From NCBI RefSeq assembly GCF_000317615.1, contig NC_019780.1, positions 310,001-374,000 of the forward strand: a stretch of DNA of 64,000 nucleotides, read 5' to 3'. Below the pieces are notes generated by a model. It had not been told where the DNA came from and did not search any database. It saw nothing but the letters and a program-made list of their open reading frames with translations. The stretch is from Dactylococcopsis salina PCC 8305 (GTDB lineage Bacteria; Cyanobacteriota; Cyanobacteriia; Cyanobacteriales; Rubidibacteraceae). Each line of letters begins with the position of its first letter. Within the stretch, counting starts at the first letter, position 1. Position numbers and translations under genes: made by a program. This document shows positions 55,755 to 63,748 of the stretch, piece by piece.

Positions 55755-56372
55755 CTAATAAACGAAGTTTTCTAGTTGGGTTTCACATTGCTTAAAGATA
55801 TAATTAATAATGGCAAAGAGTTGATCTAGTTCCTGAATACTGTAAAAGTTTTGGTTTTTAGTAAAGGTGGTTTCTGCTAACTTAGCAAATTGCCAAATCT
55901 TACCATTAGAAACAATTCCATAAATAATCAATTTTGAGTCTTGATTAAGGCGTTGGGCGGTAATCATTTCTGCGAGACATTGCGCCCAACCTTCATTAAA
56001 TTTATCTTGTTTGGCTTCCACTAACATTAAATAGGGTTGATCGAAAACAACTTTTCCCAATGGCGATCGTTTAGCTAAGATGTACTCTGGGAATCCTGAT
56101 AATGTTTCATCATAATTGAGGGATTGATGACTCCAAAGTAGAAAGTGATGACGATATTGTTTCCAAACTTCTTTTAAAATAGGATAAATTAAGTTTTCAC
56201 AAATCGCTGCCTCTGAGTTATCAACAATTCCTTCTGATTGCATGAGGTTTAAGTCTTCTCGGAAATAGTTAGGAATAATCAAGGGAATTTCTTGCACAAA
56301 ATTAGCTTCTGTGTAAATAATTTGAAAGTCCCTAACAGTTTTTCCGAAGTTTTTGTATTGGCTAAAAGACAT
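55755..56372 (-). CDS. Putative PD-(D/E)XK nuclease-like protein
   Basis: A 205-residue protein, apparently intact. It contains GFPEYILAKRSPLGKVVFDQ followed by PYLMLVEAKQDKFNEGWAQC, where the hydrophobic strand ending in E-A-K looks like the (D/E)xK half of a restriction-endonuclease-like site. The following AQCLAEMITAQRLN helix and the strand KLIIYGIVSNGKIWQFAKL fit that fold. The family is common as single genes in cyanobacteria and uncharacterised. It lies amid CRISPR debris but is the best preserved frame there. A nuclease function is inferred from motif shape only. Confidence 0.55.
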   Translation of the reverse strand: MSFSQYKNFGKTVRDFQIIYTEANFVQEIPLIIPNYFREDLNLMQSEGIVDNSEAAICENLIYPILKEVWKQYRHHFLLWSHQSLNYDETLSGFPEYILAKRSPLGKVVFDQPYLMLVEAKQDKFNEGWAQCLAEMITAQRLNQDSKLIIYGIVSNGKIWQFAKLAETTFTKNQNFYSIQELDQLFAIINYIFKQCETQLENFVY

Positions 56373-56403
56373 TTTAAGTTGCCTGTATAGATTTAAGTTA
56401 TAT

Positions 56404-56539
56404 TTATTGATTAAGAATTTTCTGGTTAAGATGTTCGATTAATTTTGCCACCCATTGATCTTGATATTCTCTCCCATCTTCATAAATGTTTTCCGCGTTG
56501 TGGCGATCCGCCAACGGTAACAATTAAAACAGTTGACAT
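56404..56539 (-). pseudogene. Stub of a CARF-domain CRISPR accessory gene
   Basis: After AAGGAG a reading frame starts at ATG 56539 with MSTVLIVTVGGSPQ, the first beta-strand and glycine loop of CARF-type type III accessory proteins (TIGR02710/Csm6-like openings read VLIVTVGGSxQPI). It stops after 19 residues. In another frame from about 56502 the 3' end of a gene follows, NAENIYEDGREYQDQWVAKL, ending at 56404. An internal deletion has removed nearly the whole gene. Confidence 0.6.
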
Positions 56540-56562
56540 CTTTATTTTTCTCCTTAATTGGA

Positions 56563-56690
56563 TTAGTCAGGCTTTAAATATTTCAAATGTCGCGCCCCAT
56601 ATCCGAGGTAACGGCGGATTAATTCGATCCAAATCTCTTTCATGTTTTCTGCTGATGTTTCTTTAGCAATTGCTTCCGCTTTTTCTTTGA
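56563..56690 (-). pseudogene. C-terminal remnant of an unrecognised CRISPR-locus gene
   Basis: A start-less frame encodes KEKAEAIAKETSAENMKEIW and IELIRRYLGYGARHLKYLKP before TAA 56563-56565. It is joined directly to the broken 3' end of csx10 and followed by the CARF stub. A small helical type III subunit is possible. Nothing more can be said. Confidence 0.4.
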
Positions 56691-57732
56691 ATAGCTAAAA
56701 CTTGATCTTTTATTAATCCCCATGCCGTATTCCAGCCCGATCGATAATCATAACTGGTGTAAGCCGTGTGAAGTTGCAAAGTTTCATCTTTTTTTCGATT
56801 TCTTCTTGTAGCATTTCTGGGGTTAGTACAGTCGTTTTTCGCCACTGATTGGTTAAAATTGCCTCCGCTTCTAAATTAACAGTAAAATAAGTTTGTTTTA
56901 ATTGATCTGATGTTTTTCCCAACAGATTTCCCCATTTTTCCCACCGCATTTGCAGTGATTGATTGAAGTTTTCTAGGCGGGATGAAACTTCCGAAATCAT
57001 TTCTGTAACTGTTGCTTTGATTGTAACTTTTCCTAAACCTCTCGATCTGGCGCTACCCAATAAAATACTTTCTTCTGCGACGTTACGACGGCGGTTAATT
57101 CCGTTTCGAGTAAGAAGCCGTTTAGAAATGCTATGAGTTTGATAGTTGCCATTTTCGACGGTATAAAATCCTGAAAACGGTTCAACTCTTCCTTGATCTT
57201 GAGGGCAATTGGGATCATAAGGATGTTGATAATATTCGGCACAAAATCGATCGATAAGCGTATCAAAAACACCGTTTCCTTTATGCTTAAATCCAGGATC
57301 GGTTTTAGAACTAACTGCGGTTGCGGGAATCACGGAACTAATCTGGTTTTCTGAGGAGGGATAAGCATTGTGAAAAATAGCACAGGATTCATCTAGAAAT
57401 AGACTTTTAAAGTCCCCTCCATTTTGGCTTAAATCTTGATTTTGATAGCCCGTTTGTTGTAAGATTTCCTGTGCGATCGCGCCTCGAATGACTGACCCTG
57501 GGATATAGTCTTCTGCTTCATTAACCACCCCTAATTTTCGCCGTCCCATCGCAAGCGGAGAGTTTGCTTTTATGGTTAATACAATTACTTTCATTTTTCG
57601 CTTAAAGTATCTATCTTGAATGATTTGTAAATCTTTTTTTTGCCCCCAAACCCCCAATACTGGGGGCTTCTGTGAATCAAATTTTTCCGATCTCATTATC
57701 GAAATTGTTGGTAATTCTTCAAGATTAATCAT
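56663..57732 (-). pseudogene. csx10: Type III-D RAMP gene csx10, frameshifted and 3'-truncated
   Basis: The main frame (339 residues) contains the Csx10 signature VLTIKANSPLAMGRRKLG, then EDYIPGSVIRGAIAQEILQQ and SARSRGLGKVTI, the RAMP glycine loop. In a run of seven A residues on the coding strand near 56788 the frame is lost: the main frame ends in a wrong tail, while the correct sequence (TLQLHTAYTSYDYRSGWNTA, WGLIKDQVLAI) continues in the next frame and then breaks again. The first 46 residues include a C/G hairpin repeat, so the native start may be ATG 57594 (MKVIVLTIKA). Its upstream ATG overlaps the cas10 remnant stop (ATGA). Csx10 is a crRNA-binding subunit of type III-D complexes. 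Confidence 0.75.
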
Positions 57733-58227
57733 AATTTTGATGAAGATAAAGCGGACTGTTTAGCGGTTTCAACAAAAGGATAAAGATCAACAATATCATT
57801 CCAAATTGTTTGATAAGTCTTTTCCGTTCGATCGAACAGCCATGGGGCTAAGTTACCATCATTGGTTTCTGCTTGACACTAGGCTTCCTCGAATTGTTTT
57901 CGCAGTAACGATCGATTCTTTTTGTCTGATAAACGAACTGCAAAATAGCGATAATTCAGCATCGCCAGTTTTCGATCGCATTCGCCACATCATCCACGAA
58001 CGCAGCTGGACACAATGCTAAAATATTTCCGCCAGTAGAATAAATCATTAATTCTGGAATTAATGCGTCTAAAAGTTGGGGATAATTTTCACTTCTTCTC
58101 AGCCACGATCGCGCAATCTCAAAATCTGTTTTCATTCCCTCTTTTTCTTGACCGAAAAATGCAGGTAAATCAACTAAATTAACGCGATCGAGGATCGCAG
58201 AAGCTCCCCGAATTTCCATTAAATTTG
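57729..58227 (-). pseudogene. cas10: Type III cas10 fragment (palm domain piece)
   Basis: Only about 165 codons remain. The first frame encodes MEIRGASAILDRVNLVDLPA and IYSTGGNILALCPAAFVDD, the first palm/GGDEF-like region of Cas10, where GGN takes the place of the metal loop. It then shifts frame (NYRYFAVRLSDKKNRSLLRK), hits an in-frame TAG, and ends with PWLFDRTEKTYQTIW to TGA 57729-57731, which overlaps the csx10 ATG. The 5' boundary is a family-1 palindrome at 58228, so HD and other domains have been deleted. Intact Cas10 makes cyclic oligoadenylates and cuts ssDNA. Confidence 0.7.
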
Positions 58228-58258
58228 TAGGTTGGGTTGAGGTCACGAAACCCAACAT
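58228..58258. repeat. Family-1 palindrome at the cas10 deletion junction
   Basis: GTAGGTTGGGTTGAGG...ACGAAACCCAAC lies exactly where recognisable Cas10 sequence begins. Confidence 0.85.
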
Positions 58259-58308
58259 TATTTGTCTTTTGTCCTTCGACAGGCTCAGGAACACTTTCGT
58301 CCTTTGTC

Positions 58309-58439
58309 ATATGAAATACAAAAAAGTCTGCTACACTTACCGATCCATCTAAGCCCCCCTTTCAAAGGGCCGGAGCGAAGTGAGGATTGGGGGGATTTTC
58401 AACCCGTTCATTTGTAGCAACCATTAGGGTATTTCATAT
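58309..58439. mobile_element. MITE-like element with 27-bp imperfect terminal inverted repeats
   Basis: ATATGAAATAC (58309-58319) and GTATTTCATAT (58429-58439) are perfectly complementary. A second block, TGCTACA (58329-58335) with TGTAGCA (58413-58419), is placed symmetrically, nine bases further in on each side. The 131-bp element encodes nothing and contains a family-2 C/G hairpin. It separates the cas10 and cas10d remnants. Confidence 0.75.
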
Positions 58440-58467
58440 CATTTGATAACGAATGACCAATGACTAA

Positions 58468-58500
58468 AGGTTGGGTTTCACTTCGTTCTACCCAACCTAC
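58468..58500. repeat. Family-1 palindrome at the 3' end of cas10d
   Basis: AGGTTGGGTTTCACTTCG...TACCCAACCTAC overlaps the last codons of the cas10d remnant, so it probably supplied the present stop. Confidence 0.8.
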
Positions 58501-59195
58501 GATGGAGTGGTTTCTGTTTCAGATTCTGCTTCAGCTTTGTTGTCTTGGTTTTCTTTGTCTTGTTCGAGGCGATACAGAAATTCACAGGTATCTTTGAGAA
58601 GGTTTAATTGTCGTCCTGCAAGACGAGCGCGATCGCGCGAAAATCCCTTTTCAAAGACTTCTTCGACGAAATAACGGGCGAAGTCTAAAACCGCTTGACG
58701 TTCTTTTTCTCGTTGCGAAATTACCCAGCGTCCTTCTGCTGTTGAGTTACGCACCCGATCCATTAGTTTGTTCACTTCTGCTGCGACAACTGCGACTAGG
58801 GATAAAGATCATAAGTGTAAAGACGAATCCTCGCGCTTACTAGGACTTTCTACCTCTTTCCCCCGTGTCCATTGTTTGAGGTAAGAAAAGACATACAGGG
58901 GACTGGTTTCCAAGTCGGTGGCGAGTTCGCTGAGTTTTCCCCAGTTGGGGTTATAGCCAGATTTACTGCGTTTCGGGTTAACATCGAGATGAATGGTGTA
59001 AGCTGCGGTGAGGGCGTTTAAAGGAGAAGGATGATTGTCCCAACCTTGTAGAATGGCATCAAGGCGAACGCGATCGCGCCCTGTTAACATCCTTAACGCT
59101 TGCGGAGGACTATCTAAAAACTTCGTTAATCCGTTGAATTTCTCGAATTACAGGGATATCTGTTTCTAGTTCCCAAAATTTAGCAATTTCTAGGA
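58497..59195 (-). pseudogene. cas10d: Type I-D cas10d (csc3) 3' remnant
   Basis: Recognisable Cas10d C-terminal sequence in three pieces: LPKPPDLNLILEIAKFWELE and DIPVIREIQRI up to a frameshift near 59127; then FLDSPPQALRMLTGRDRVRL through HLDVNPKRSKSGYNPNWGKL to a TGA at 58809-58811; then, in the same frame, VAVVAAEVNKLMDRVRNSTA and RARLAGRQLNLLKDTCEFLY to the end. One frameshift and one nonsense codon make it non-functional. Cas10d is the large subunit (with HD nuclease) of the type I-D Cascade. Genes that normally follow (csc2, csc1, cas6, cas4, cas1, cas2) are absent. Confidence 0.8.
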
Positions 59196-59773
59196 TTAAA
59201 TTAAGGTCTGGCGGTTTCGGAAGCGTCTTATCTTGCTTACAAGCCGTTTTAATATTATCAAGGGTTTCTCCCCAAATTCTGCGAGTTGGTCAATGCGAAT
59301 GTCGTCTTCAAACTGAAAGTTGTAATCTGAGGAAAGAATCCCTTCCTGTTGGTAGCTGAGGAGGTTATCACTTCGCTTTTTCGCTGATGATGCTTTCCCA
59401 TCTCTGAGGATGCGTAAGGTTGCAGAAAGGGCGACTTCCATCAAGGCTTTTTCATCGAAGAAGAGATCATAATATTCGGCGTATTTCATCCCTTTTCCGT
59501 CTCTCCCAAAGCCAGTTTGTTTTGCTTGGAGTTGACTGCGACAGAGAGAAGTTATGGTTTCTACGACACGCTGCGGTAAGCTATCAGGAGAGATGGGAGG
59601 CGTATCGCGATCGCATAAATAAATCACCCCTGTGGGAAGATAAAGTAAGGGTTCATAACCTGCTTCTGTGTATGCTTCCATAACTGCATTGTTCACCACA
59701 TTGGTTAAAACGCCTCGGTTTTCTGCAATGCTGTGATAGGTGAGGTTTAACTGTCCGTCGCTGAGGGTGTGTA

Positions 59774-59866
59774 ATATCAGGTTCGGGTAATTGTTTATAA
59801 TTGGTGTTGGGTTTCGCTTCGCTACACCCAACCTACTTTTTATCATTGATTGAGCGAACCTGATAT
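59774..59866. mobile_element. 93-bp palindromic element with 12-bp perfect terminal repeats (family 1, complete)
   Basis: ATATCAGGTTCG at 59774-59785 and CGAACCTGATAT at 59855-59866 are exact inverted repeats around the GTTGGGTTTCG core (59806-59836). The length is 31 codons with no stop in the cas3' frame, adding AQSMIKSRLGVAKRNPTPII. TA dinucleotides at both tips fit TA-target insertion as used by IS630/Tc1 transposases. Confidence 0.88.
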
Positions 59867-60351
59867 AACCTTGAAAATTATTAATCTTGCGATAGTTTTC
59901 TCGGATGACTTCATTAAACTGAGGACGATCGTAACGCTGGTTAACCTGTAGCGGTGGCGATGTCGTTTCAAACAATCGTTCCACTAAGAATTTCGGAACC
60001 AGCGCATAAGCAGTAAACTGATCAAAAGGGATCGTTTCTCCATTGCGTTGAAAAGAGTTATGACGACCAAGACGACCTAAACGTTGAATAAAGTTTCCCG
60101 TATCCGACGATTCAAAGATAAGGAAATTAATTTTGAAATCAACACCAATATCAATGGTACTCGTCCCAAAAACTAAATCGGTTTCTAGGGAAGCAAGTTT
60201 CGTTTGTTGACCCGATAATCCTGTATTTTCACCAACCGTTAAACCATAGGGATGAAATAATTCTTGAGAGATGGGAACTAACCGTTTCACCGCAGCAATA
60301 GAATTAAGAATAACCGCACCTTTTGTTTTACAAAATCTCTGAGAAGTCATA

Positions 60352-60461
60352 TTTCCCCCCCTTTCAGAAGGGGGGTTAGGGGGGATCATTTCTCCAGTTT
60401 TAGAAGAGAGGTTAGAGGAAATCATGTTCCCCCCTTCCAAAGGGGGGTTAGGGGGGATAAT
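60352..60461. repeat. Two family-2 C/G repeats inserted in frame in cas3'
   Basis: Units at 60352-60391 and 60427-60461 share CCCCCCTT...AAGGGGGGTTAGGGGGGAT. In the cas3' frame each encodes a PPNPPxEGGN-like peptide. The surrounding Cas3' sequence (LILDRF before, KGAVILNSIAAVKRL after) would be continuous without them. Confidence 0.8.
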
Positions 60462-61177
60462 AAATCGATCGAGGATCAACTCTTTATTTTCTTTCAACCA
60501 AGTTTCTGACGCACTAAACGCAGACTCAAGGGGAATAAACTCTAAAGAAATCTCTCTAGAAACTTGTCGCCAGTGTTGACTTTGTAATTTTTTGCTTTCT
60601 GCTTTCGTTGTCGGAAACTGATATTTCTTCGCTTGAATCGGATCAATCTGTTGATAAGTAAACTGGGCTTTTTTTAACTTTTCAATCAATTGTTCATCTG
60701 GCGTTGCGGAGAGAAACAGGAACTTTTTATTCCGATTCGTATGGCGGATCAATAACATGGTATTAATCACGCTGGCGATTTGTGGCGCGGAGAAAACATG
60801 AAACTCATCAAAGATAAAGAAGTCAAAGTTTTTATCAATGCGATTCCACAATTTATCAGGATTATCGTAAGGAGATAAGTAGGCTTTTCTGTGGAGATAA
60901 TGAAGCAGATCAGGATTGGTAATTAATATGTCTGAATTTTTACTTCTAGACTCGATCGCGCTGGCTTTTTTCAGCTTCTCTTGTTCTGCATAAAGTTCTA
61001 ATTCTGCACTGCTGAGACGATTCACTCTCGGTTCTAATTCGGGCTGAAACAGGTTAATATAATTTTTGATTTGACTTTCTTGATCGCGGGCTAATTCATT
61101 GGTTGGATAAAGCGCAATAACATTTTTCTCATCTTGTAATGTGGATAAAAAAGCAGCTAAACTTTTCCCATCTCCCG

Positions 61178-61504
61178 TCATAAAAGAATTTGATTAATTT
61201 TTTGTTTGAGATCAGGTATTTCTTCTTGTGTAATTGACCAGACGGTATCTAAGTTAACTCGGAAATATTCATGCACAACTAAGTTTCTAAAATCTTTCAT
61301 ATCTTGCCAAGGAATTTCGGAATGTAAACGAGTAAAACTCTCTGGAATTGTACTTGAGGCTTCACCAATAATCTGTAAGTGATGAATAATCCAAACTTGA
61401 ATTAATTCATTTTCAAAAAATGCTTTTTCTCCTCTCACAGCATATTTTTCGATATCTGTAATTGCTTCTTGAATATCTTTGAGTCTTTCTGTGTAATCTC
61501 TCAT
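61178..61504 (-). CDS. hepT: HepT-like HEPN ribonuclease toxin
   Basis: A 108-residue HEPN (DUF86) protein, mostly helical, with the catalytic RX4HXY motif as RNLVVHEY. HepT dimers cut RNA, and the Tyr of this motif is the residue AMPylated by the partner MntA in characterised systems. The gene overlaps mntA by four bases upstream, and its stop overlaps the ATG of the truncated cas3' frame, so the CRISPR remnant is now the third cistron of a toxin-antitoxin operon. Length and motif look intact. Confidence 0.85.
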   Translation of the reverse strand: MRDYTERLKDIQEAITDIEKYAVRGEKAFFENELIQVWIIHHLQIIGEASSTIPESFTRLHSEIPWQDMKDFRNLVVHEYFRVNLDTVWSITQEEIPDLKQKINQILL

Positions 61505-61806
61505 AATTTTATGGCTTCCTTTAACACTCGATCTTTAATGCGTTCTTTTAGCCCAGTTACCGTAACAACATCTACTTGATGTCCTAAAAGTTCTTCTAAT
61601 TCTCGAATTAAACGAACAGGAAACCAAGGACTAAAGTTTTTACCTAAATCAACTAACAAGTCGATATCACTTTTTTCGTCTGCTTCCCCTCTGGCGACAG
61701 AACCAAATAAGCGGACATTATAGCCTCCGTGTTTTTCACAAATTTGGATAATTTCGTCTCGTTTTTCTTGGATTAGTTCTCTAATCTGGATTGATTGATT
61801 TGACAT
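61501..61806 (-). CDS. mntA: MntA-like nucleotidyltransferase antitoxin
   Basis: A 101-residue minimal nucleotidyltransferase. GSVARGEADEKSDIDL is an exact GSX10DXD motif, with the third acidic position likely in VDVVTVTGL. MntA antitoxins neutralise HepT by adding AMP to its RX4HXY tyrosine. It precedes hepT with a four-base overlap, the usual coupled arrangement. The promoter should lie in 61807-61908, shared with the divergent WYL remnant. Confidence 0.87.
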   Translation of the reverse strand: MSNQSIQIRELIQEKRDEIIQICEKHGGYNVRLFGSVARGEADEKSDIDLLVDLGKNFSPWFPVRLIRELEELLGHQVDVVTVTGLKERIKDRVLKEAIKL

Positions 61807-61908
61807 AAGAAATAATAACCTTTTCTTGTCCGTATTTCATGGCATAATTTAATCTTATTCTTCACAATAAGAATTGTCTAGCAAATTTAGAAAAAAGTGT
61901 CCGTATAA

Positions 61909-62531
61909 ATGACTCGTAAAGGTGAATCAATTACTCTGTCGGTATCAGAACAAGAAAAACAGCAGTTGCAGGCGTTAGCGGAAGCCTTTAACTGTAAATG
62001 GGGGAATCGACCGAATATTTCCCGACTCCTCAGCGCGATCGCGCAAAATCAACTACAAGTTCTCGATAATGCTGACTGGTCGCAAGATCGGATCAAAGCC
62101 TTGGAGGCTGCCCGTCAAGCACTCATTGATCGAGGTGACATCGCCCAGGCAAAAGAAATCGCCCGTCTTCTCAGTTCCCGTAGTGAGTTATCCCCGCCCT
62201 TCCGTATAATTGGACATTAAGGCTCGATCGCATCCAAGAAGCGGCTGTTACTGAAATTAATCAACCTTGGGTTGATGACTTAGCACGGATTTCAGTAACC
62301 TTTAAATTATATGGAAGACTTGCTTTTAGTTACAAAGCCAAAGAGAATGATCGCTTTATTGGGGAGTTAGAAGGAGAATCGCGGCGTGTAGTACGGAAAA
62401 TCTTTAATACCTTCTGGTTTTTCCGTGATATTGCCAAATACTGGGAACAATGTGAAGTGATTGAACCGCAAAGTGTGCGCGATCGAGTTTTAGAAAAGAT
62501 TACCCAATTAGAGGAACGATATCACCAATAA
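61909..62531 (+). pseudogene. WYL-domain CRISPR regulator with internal deletion
   Basis: The N-terminal 99 residues (MTRKGESITLSVSEQEKQQL, WGNRPNISRLLSAIAQNQL, LSSRSELSPPF) match the helix-turn-helix part of WYL regulators found beside cyanobacterial type I-D loci. The frame then stops at 62220. The C-terminal part resumes in another frame: RLDRIQEAAVTEINQPWVDD, ESRRVVRKIFNTFWFFRDIA, and on to TAA 62529-62531. The WYL core between them is missing. Such proteins bind cas promoters or sense nucleic-acid ligands. Position upstream and divergent from cas3' fits that role. Confidence 0.75.
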
Positions 62532-62553
62532 AAAAACCCCCCAAAAGGGGGGG
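62530..62553 (-). terminator. Intrinsic terminator of psbD
   Basis: On the minus strand CCCCCCC-TTTT-GGGGGG is followed by TTTTTTT, 38 bases after the psbD stop. It shows that psbD is transcribed alone. Confidence 0.9.
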
Positions 62554-62590
62554 TAGCAATTAAACCTTAACTGAAATTAATCAAGTCAGA

Positions 62591-63652
62591 TTAGAGAGCG
62601 TTACCACGAGGTAAGACTTCTTCGGGGAATTCAAACTTCTGATGAGGTTGGTCATCTGGGGCCATCCAAGCGCGGAGACCTTCGTTTAATAAGATGTTTT
62701 TGGTGTAGAAGGTTTCAAATTCAGGGTCTTCTGCTGCGCGAATTTCTTGAGACACAAAGTCATACGCACGCAGGTTTAAGCCTAAACCGACGACTCCCAC
62801 TGAAGACATCCACAGTCCTGTTACTGGGACAAACAGCATGAAGAAGTGTAACCAACGTTTGTTGGAGAACGCAATTCCGAAAATCTGACTCCAGAAACGG
62901 TTTGCGGTCACCATGGAATAGGTTTCTTCGGCTTGAGTTGGCTCGAAGGCGCGGAAGGTGTTGTTGCTGTCGCCACCTTCATCAAACAGGGTGTTTTCTA
63001 CGGTCGCGCCGTGAATTGCACAGAGTAACGCACCGCCTAAAATTCCAGCAACTCCCATCATGTGGAAGGGGTTAAGCGTCCAGTTGTGGAAGCCTTGGAA
63101 AAATAGGATGAAACGGAAGATACCTGCAACTCCGAAACTAGGAGCGAAGAACCAGCTAGACTGTCCTAAAGGATAGAGTAGGAAGACGCTGACGAATACG
63201 GCGATCGGACCGGAAAATGCGATCGCGTTATAAGGGCGAATTCCGACTAAACGAGCAATTTCAAACTGACGAAGCATGAAGCCAATCAGTGCGAAAGCGC
63301 CGTGAAGAGCGACAAAGCTCCACAGTCCGCCAGTTTGACACCAGCGAACAAAGTCCCAGTTGGCTTCGGGTCCCCATAAGAATAATAAGGAGTGTCCGAA
63401 AGCATCTGCCGGAGTGGAAACCGCTACGGTCAGGAAGTTACAGCCTTCTAAGTAAGAGCTTGCTAAACCGTGAGTGTACCAGGAGGTAACAAAGGTGGTT
63501 CCAGTGAGCCATCCCCCGATCGCCATGTAGGCGCAAGGGAACAGCAGTAAACCAGACCAGCCGATAAAGACGAATCTGTCGCGCTTGAGCCAGTCATCGA
63601 CGAGATCGAAGACTCCTCTTTGTTGTTGTTGACGTCCGACTGCAATTGTCAT
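62591..63652 (-). CDS. psbD: Photosystem II D2 reaction-centre protein
   Basis: The 353-residue product is full length for D2. Five membrane helices carry the expected landmarks: [20 protein letters not shown] (helix A), the His ligand region [40 protein letters not shown] with the P680/iron His, and the invariant C-terminus [11 protein letters not shown]2 binds pheophytin, QA and non-haem iron in the PSII core. In cyanobacteria one psbD copy overlaps psbC; here no psbC follows, and a terminator closes the gene, so this is the second, monocistronic copy (psbD2-like), which in studied strains responds to high light. Confidence 0.98.
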   Translation of the reverse strand: MTIAVGRQQQQRGVFDLVDDWLKRDRFVFIGWSGLLLFPCAYMAIGGWLTGTTFVTSWYTHGLASSYLEGCNFLTVAVSTPADAFGHSLLFLWGPEANWDFVRWCQTGGLWSFVALHGAFALIGFMLRQFEIARLVGIRPYNAIAFSGPIAVFVSVFLLYPLGQSSWFFAPSFGVAGIFRFILFFQGFHNWTLNPFHMMGVAGILGGALLCAIHGATVENTLFDEGGDSNNTFRAFEPTQAEETYSMVTANRFWSQIFGIAFSNKRWLHFFMLFVPVTGLWMSSVGVVGLGLNLRAYDFVSQEIRAAEDPEFETFYTKNILLNEGLRAWMAPDDQPHQKFEFPEEVLPRGNAL

Positions 63653-63748
63653 TGCTAATACTCCAATTTGATAGGTATATTTACGAGTTTGCTATTTATG
63701 ATTACGAGTTTACCCGAAAGCAAACTTTGAGCAAATTTGTCAGAAAAC

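Larger units (their letters stand above)
59196..61181 (-). pseudogene. Chimeric type I-D cas3'-cas10d reading frame
   Basis: A 661-codon open frame. Residues 2-160 show a Cas3' helicase: Walker A TGDGKSLAAF, DEFH at 125-128, SAT at 158-160. QRLGRLGRHNSFQRNGE near 370 is motif VI. The N-terminal segment before Walker A is missing. Residues about 238-276 are two in-frame C/G repeat insertions, and 439-469 are an in-frame palindromic element. From 470 on the sequence is Cas10d (SIAENRGVLTNVVNNAVMEA, YEPLLYLPTGVIYL, TGFGRDGKGMKYAEYYDLFF), leaving that frame near 59275. So a deletion has fused the two genes across the element. Cas3' activity is unlikely. Its ATG overlaps the hepT stop. Confidence 0.8.

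Noticed and set aside
56445-56666. 73-codon plus-strand frame
   Set aside because: It is the antisense of the CARF and other CRISPR remnants.
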